A stretch of DNA of 9,715 nt from Lentihominibacter faecis (lineage in GTDB: Bacteria > Bacillota > Clostridia > Peptostreptococcales > Anaerovoracaceae), in assembly GCF_014306095.1 (NCBI RefSeq), contig NZ_JACRWC010000076.1:1-9715 (forward strand), in the 5' to 3' direction. The position numbers were made by a program, and so were the translations under genes. Every line of letters begins with the position of its first letter. The first letter of the stretch is position 1. Shown piece by piece: positions 6,473 through 9,715 of the stretch. Below the pieces are notes generated by a model. The model was not told the origin of the DNA. It worked only from the letters and a program-made list of their open reading frames with translations, and did not search any database.

Positions 6473-6500
6473 TTGCAAACATATGTTTGTATGCTATACT
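6473..6500 (+). promoter_or_regulatory. SigA promoter of ruvC-ruvA-ruvB-queA
   Basis: TTGCAA (6473-6478), a 16-nt spacer ending in TGC, and TATACT (6495-6500), giving an extended -10 (TGCTATACT). The expected start is near 6507, about 32 nt before the ruvC ATG. It is divergent from the argR promoter, with about 70 nt between the two -35 boxes. Confidence 0.78.
6476..6489. promoter_or_regulatory. Candidate LexA (SOS) operator in the ruvC promoter
   Basis: CAAACATATGTTTG is a perfect 14-bp palindrome overlapping the -35 box and filling most of the spacer of the ruvC promoter, the classic position for a repressor site. It matches the Gram-positive LexA/DinR box CGAACATATGTTCG at 12 of 14 positions, with G-to-A and C-to-T at symmetric sites. 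ruvAB belongs to the LexA regulon in Bacillus subtilis, so the context fits. Binding is inferred. Confidence 0.65.
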
Positions 6501-6538
6501 AATAGTTGAGAAAAAACGAGCAAGGACGATAGAAACAG

Positions 6539-7042
6539 ATGAAAATTTTAGGCATCGACCCGGGATATGCGATCCTGGGTTATGGAGTAGTAGAAAAGAT
6601 CGGAAACAAGTTCAAAGTCTGCGATTACGGAGCGATCACAACAGATGCCGGGACACCGATGACGGAGCGTCTGGAATATCTTTATGATTCTCTGCGGGAG
6701 ATCATTGAGGAGCATCACCCGGATGTGGCATCCATTGAAGAACTGTTTTTTAATACGAATGCCAAGACAGCCATTTTAGTCGGGCAGGCCAGAGGCGTTG
6801 CGATCCTGGCCTGTGTGAAGGGCGGACTGGAAATCGAAGAATATACTCCGCTGCAGATCAAACAGGCACTTGTAGGATATGGTCGGGCGGATAAGAAACA
6901 GGTGCAGATCATGGTCAAAACCATCCTGAACTTGAAGGAAATACCGAAGCCGGATGATACGGCAGATGCGCTGGCGGCAGCTATTTGCCATGGACATTCG
7001 GCAGACACAAGAAAAATGCTTAGGGAGATCAAACTGAAATGA
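6539..7042 (+). CDS. ruvC: Holliday junction resolvase RuvC
   Basis: 167-residue endonuclease that cuts Holliday junctions symmetrically, working with the RuvAB branch-migration motor. Catalytic acidic residues are visible: D7 (ILGIDPG), E67 (ASIEELFF), and D140 and D143 ([14 protein letters not shown]). The conserved segment [18 protein letters not shown] (71-88) is present. The start ATG at 6539 has AAGGA at 6522-6526, a rather long 12-nt spacing, but the N-terminus MKILGIDPG is exactly that of the family. It is the first gene of a ruvC-ruvA-ruvB-queA operon and its stop overlaps the ruvA start (ATGA). Confidence 0.97.
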   Translation: MKILGIDPGYAILGYGVVEKIGNKFKVCDYGAITTDAGTPMTERLEYLYDSLREIIEEHHPDVASIEELFFNTNAKTAILVGQARGVAILACVKGGLEIEEYTPLQIKQALVGYGRADKKQVQIMVKTILNLKEIPKPDDTADALAAAICHGHSADTRKMLREIKLK

Positions 7043-7641
7043 TTGGATTTGTCAAAGGAACCCTTGCTGAAAAGGGGGCAGGATATGTTATCATTGAAGC
7101 CGGTGGAATAGGATACGAGATTTTCGTGCCGGCCAATTCGGCAGCATATCTGAGCAGCGAAGGCGATGAAGTCAAAGTATACACTATGATGAGCGTGCGG
7201 GAGGACGACGTCAGTCTGTACGGCTTTTCGAGGCGAGGAGAGCTGGATGCTTTTAAAAAACTGATTTCTGTTAACGGAGTTGGTGCAAAGGCGGGGATAT
7301 CTATTCTTTCGGCGTTTACGCTGGAGCAGCTGCGGGAGGCGATCGCTTTCGAAGATGCAAAGGCTCTGACTAAGGCAAATGGTGTGGGCAAGAAGATTGC
7401 AGAGAGGATCGTACTGGAACTGAAAGATAAGTTCGCTGCTTCGGTGGAATCGGGCATGGAAAGCGCGGTGATTTCTGATGGCGAGCAGCCGGCGGCAGGA
7501 GGAGGCAGAGCCGAAGCGGTCGCAGCTCTCATTTCTCTGGGGTATACCAGAGGAGAGGCCACCAGCGCGCTGGCTCATATAAAGGATAATGACCTTTCCG
7601 CGGAGGATTATATTAAAGCGGCACTGAAAAATCTCATTTAG
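7039..7641 (+). CDS. ruvA: Holliday junction DNA-binding subunit RuvA
   Basis: 200-residue protein, normal length. It tetramerises on Holliday junctions and loads RuvB hexamers. The order of domains is an N-terminal OB-fold ([12 protein letters not shown] to about 62), ending at the acidic pin region [10 protein letters not shown] (54-63) that guides strand separation; two helix-hairpin-helix motifs, VNGVGAKAG (78-86) and [12 protein letters not shown] (113-124); a variable Gly/Glu-rich linker (about 136-156); and the RuvB-binding domain III (about 157-200, with [13 protein letters not shown]). The ATGA overlap with ruvC implies coupled translation. Confidence 0.97.
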   Translation: MIGFVKGTLAEKGAGYVIIEAGGIGYEIFVPANSAAYLSSEGDEVKVYTMMSVREDDVSLYGFSRRGELDAFKKLISVNGVGAKAGISILSAFTLEQLREAIAFEDAKALTKANGVGKKIAERIVLELKDKFAASVESGMESAVISDGEQPAAGGGRAEAVAALISLGYTRGEATSALAHIKDNDLSAEDYIKAALKNLI

Positions 7642-7685
7642 CAGCGCCGGAGGCTTTGCAGAAAAAAAGAGTATGAGGAATCATT

Positions 7686-8717
7686 ATGGATTATGAAGAA
7701 CGAATCACAGCAGCGGAGCTGGGGCAGGGCGAAGAACGCTCGGAGATGACTCTGCGTCCGCAGAAGCTGGAGGATTATATCGGACAGAAAAAAGCTACGG
7801 ACAATTTAAAAATATTTATTGAGGCGGCCAAGCTGCGAAAGGAACCGCTGGATCACGTGCTGTTTTACGGCCCTCCGGGACTGGGGAAGACAACGCTGGC
7901 GGGGATCATTTCCAATGAAATGGGCGTCGATATCAGGATCACGTCGGGACCGGCTATTGAGCGGGCAGGTGATCTTGCTGCGATCCTGACCAATCTCAAT
8001 GAAAACGATGTGCTGTTCATCGATGAGATCCATCGTCTCAACCGGTCGGTAGAGGAAGTTTTGTACTCAGCGATGGAGGATTTTGCGCTGGACATTATTA
8101 TTGGAAAAGGACCTTCGGCACGGTCTATACGACTGGACATTGCAAAGTTTACGCTGATCGGAGCAACAACGCGTGCAGGCAGTCTTTCGGCACCTCTAAG
8201 AGACCGTTTCGGAGTGAGCTGCAAGTTCGAGATGTATACGACCGAGGAACTGAAGAAAATCATAGGTCGTTCCGCAGAGCTTCTGGGAGTGACGGCGGAT
8301 GAACAGTCTATGGAAGAAATGGCCAAGCGTTCCCGCGGGACCCCGCGTGTTGCTAACCGGATGCTGAAGCGGGTGCGTGATTTTTCTCAGGTAAAGGGAA
8401 ATGGCGTCATTGATATCGATATCACGCAGAAAGCCCTGGATGCGCTGGGCGTCGATCATATGGGACTGGAAAGTCTGGATCGGGAGATCTTGCGAACGAT
8501 CATCGAACGGTTCAAGGGAGGACCGGTCGGAATCGATACGATAGCGGCTTCCATCGGGGAAGAACGGGTGACTATAGAAGATGTGTACGAGCCGTATCTG
8601 ATCCAGGCGGGTTTTTTGCACAGGACGCAGAAGGGGCGCGTTGTATCGGCACAGGCGTACAAGCATCTGGGCATTCCGTACGATGAAGAAGAGGTCAACA
8701 GTTCAGTTAAGGAATAG
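7686..8717 (+). CDS. ruvB: Holliday junction branch-migration ATPase RuvB
   Basis: 343-residue AAA+ motor that drives branch migration with RuvA. Motifs are all intact: Walker A GPPGLGKT (62-69), Walker B FIDEIH (111-116), sensor 1 IGATTRAG (158-165), the arginine-finger region LRDRFG (171-176), sensor 2 GTPRVANR (218-225), and the C-terminal winged helix with [20 protein letters not shown] at 7675-7678 lies 7 nt before the start. It is separated from ruvA by 44 nt with no visible promoter or terminator, so it is in the same operon. Confidence 0.98.
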   Translation: MDYEERITAAELGQGEERSEMTLRPQKLEDYIGQKKATDNLKIFIEAAKLRKEPLDHVLFYGPPGLGKTTLAGIISNEMGVDIRITSGPAIERAGDLAAILTNLNENDVLFIDEIHRLNRSVEEVLYSAMEDFALDIIIGKGPSARSIRLDIAKFTLIGATTRAGSLSAPLRDRFGVSCKFEMYTTEELKKIIGRSAELLGVTADEQSMEEMAKRSRGTPRVANRMLKRVRDFSQVKGNGVIDIDITQKALDALGVDHMGLESLDREILRTIIERFKGGPVGIDTIAASIGEERVTIEDVYEPYLIQAGFLHRTQKGRVVSAQAYKHLGIPYDEEEVNSSVKE

Positions 8718-8729
8718 AAGAGGACAAGG

Positions 8730-9715
8730 ATGAAAATAGAAGATTTTGATTACCATCTGCCGGAGGAGCTGATCGCGCAGAAGCCGGCAGAAAAACGTGA
8801 TGCATCGCGGCTTCTTGTCGTGCATCGAGATACAGGCAAAACGGAGCATCGGCATTTTTATGACATACTGGAGTATTTACAGCCGGGAGATTGTCTGGTG
8901 CTGAACAATTCCAAGGTGCTCCCGGCAAGGCTCTTTGGCACGAAAGAAAAGACTGGTGCCAAGGTAGAATTTCTGCTGATCAAGCGGATCGAGGGAGATA
9001 TCTGGGAAACTATGGTCAAGCCGGGGAAACGGTTGAAACCCGGGGACAGCGTGATCTTTTCGGAGAAGCCTTTGCTGCGGGCGGAGGTGAAGGATTACGG
9101 AAACGATGGAACCCGGCTGGTGGAGTTTCAGTATGAAGGTTTGTTCATGGAACGGCTGGAAGAGCTGGGGAGCATGCCGCTTCCGCCATACATCGAGCGA
9201 AGCAGTCAGGAAGAGGATAAGGAACGATATCAGACGGTGTACTGTGAGGAGGAAGGCTCTGTAGCGGCACCTACGGCGGGACTTCACTTTACCGATGAAT
9301 TGCTGGAGCAGGCGAAGGAAAAGGGCGTGGAACTGGTCTATGTGACGCTTCATGTTGGGATCGGTACGTTCCGGCCTGTCAAGTGTGAGAACATCGAGGA
9401 ACATTCCATGCATTTCGAGGAATACCATATCTGTGAGGAAAGTGCAGAGGTGATAAACCGGGCAAAACGGGAAGGTCGTCGTATTATTTCGGTAGGGACG
9501 ACTTCTACGCGAACGGTGGAAAGTGCGGCCTATTACGATGAAGCGGCCGGATGCATGCAGGTCAGAAGCGGAGAAGACAGCACGGGGATATTTATTTATC
9601 CGGGTTATGAATTCAAGATCATAGACAGTCTGATCACCAATTTCCATCTGCCGAAGTCAACACTGCTGATGCTGATTTCTGCATTGTATGACAGGGAAAA
9701 AATTCTGGAAGCTGT
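8730..9715 (+). CDS. queA: S-adenosylmethionine:tRNA ribosyltransferase-isomerase QueA (3' end outside window)
   Basis: Enzyme that transfers the ribosyl part of SAM to 7-aminomethyl-7-deazaguanine in tRNA to make epoxyqueuosine, the penultimate step of queuosine synthesis. The frame is open from the ATG at 8730 to the window edge (328 codons); the family has about 340, so only a few C-terminal residues are missing. Family features: start [33 protein letters not shown] (about 58-70), APTAGLHFT (180-188), [24 protein letters not shown], and [13 protein letters not shown] (303-315). AGAGG at 8719-8723 is 6 nt before the start. It lies 12 nt after ruvB; ruvAB-queA(-tgt) linkage is common in bacteria, so tgt is expected just beyond the window. 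Confidence 0.97.
   Translation, partial: MKIEDFDYHLPEELIAQKPAEKRDASRLLVVHRDTGKTEHRHFYDILEYLQPGDCLVLNNSKVLPARLFGTKEKTGAKVEFLLIKRIEGDIWETMVKPGKRLKPGDSVIFSEKPLLRAEVKDYGNDGTRLVEFQYEGLFMERLEELGSMPLPPYIERSSQEEDKERYQTVYCEEEGSVAAPTAGLHFTDELLEQAKEKGVELVYVTLHVGIGTFRPVKCENIEEHSMHFEEYHICEESAEVINRAKREGRRIISVGTTSTRTVESAAYYDEAAGCMQVRSGEDSTGIFIYPGYEFKIIDSLITNFHLPKSTLLMLISALYDREKILEA

Noticed and set aside
6715..7578. 287-codon minus-strand open frame opposite ruvC and ruvA
   Set aside because: Antisense to two intact conserved genes, Ser/Cys-rich low-information protein, no SD.
8877..9647. 256-codon minus-strand open frame opposite queA
   Set aside because: queA is intact on the plus strand with all family motifs; the antisense frame has no recognisable domain.
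1..9715. CRISPR arrays, insertion sequences, phage genes, tRNA or riboswitches
   Set aside because: No regularly spaced repeats, terminal inverted repeats, transposase-like frames, cloverleaf-like segments or recognisable riboswitch leaders were seen; genes are densely packed and conserved.

Overview
The window looks like a chromosomal housekeeping segment of a mid-GC Firmicute of class Clostridia, most likely Lachnospiraceae-like. Three things suggest this. IspH and ribosomal protein S1 are encoded as one polypeptide, an arrangement well known in Clostridia. An argR-recN pair is present. The genes carry strong GGAGG-type Shine-Dalgarno (SD) sites, and the visible promoters are SigA-like. The family assignment is inference; the gene calls are not. 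I see no phage, transposon, CRISPR, tRNA or rRNA sequence.

Left block (1-4176, plus strand). The window opens inside rarA (replication-associated AAA+ ATPase, 5' end missing), which overlaps by 23 nt with a long gene encoding an IspH-S1 fusion. This gene ends at a clean intrinsic terminator. Only about 20 nt later begins an unusual two-domain protein: an N-terminal DUF523/TudS-like Fe-S domain joined to a C-terminal shikimate-kinase-like P-loop domain with altered substrate-site residues. A long hairpin with T-rich tracts on both sides separates this gene from the convergent recN.

Middle block (4170-6281, minus strand). argR (arginine repressor) and recN (SMC-like double-strand-break repair ATPase) form a two-gene operon read leftward, with a SigA-type promoter upstream of argR.

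Right block (6473-9715, plus strand). A divergent SigA promoter with an extended -10 drives ruvC-ruvA-ruvB-queA. The genes are tightly spaced and ruvC/ruvA overlap by 4 nt. A perfect 14-bp palindrome lies between the -35 and -10 boxes. It resembles a Gram-positive LexA (SOS) box, so the Holliday-junction resolution operon is probably damage-inducible. queA is cut by the window end.

The most interesting non-obvious signals are three. First, a good SigA-like promoter, a hairpin and a near-perfect SD lie inside the ispH half of the fusion gene and point at an in-frame ATG at the domain boundary; this predicts a separate stand-alone S1 protein from the same gene. Second, the DUF523-kinase fusion may be a kinase of unknown substrate coupled to a desulfurase-like domain. 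Third, ArgR has Asn in place of the second Asp of its arginine-binding motif. DNA repair is concentrated here (rarA, recN, ruvCAB).
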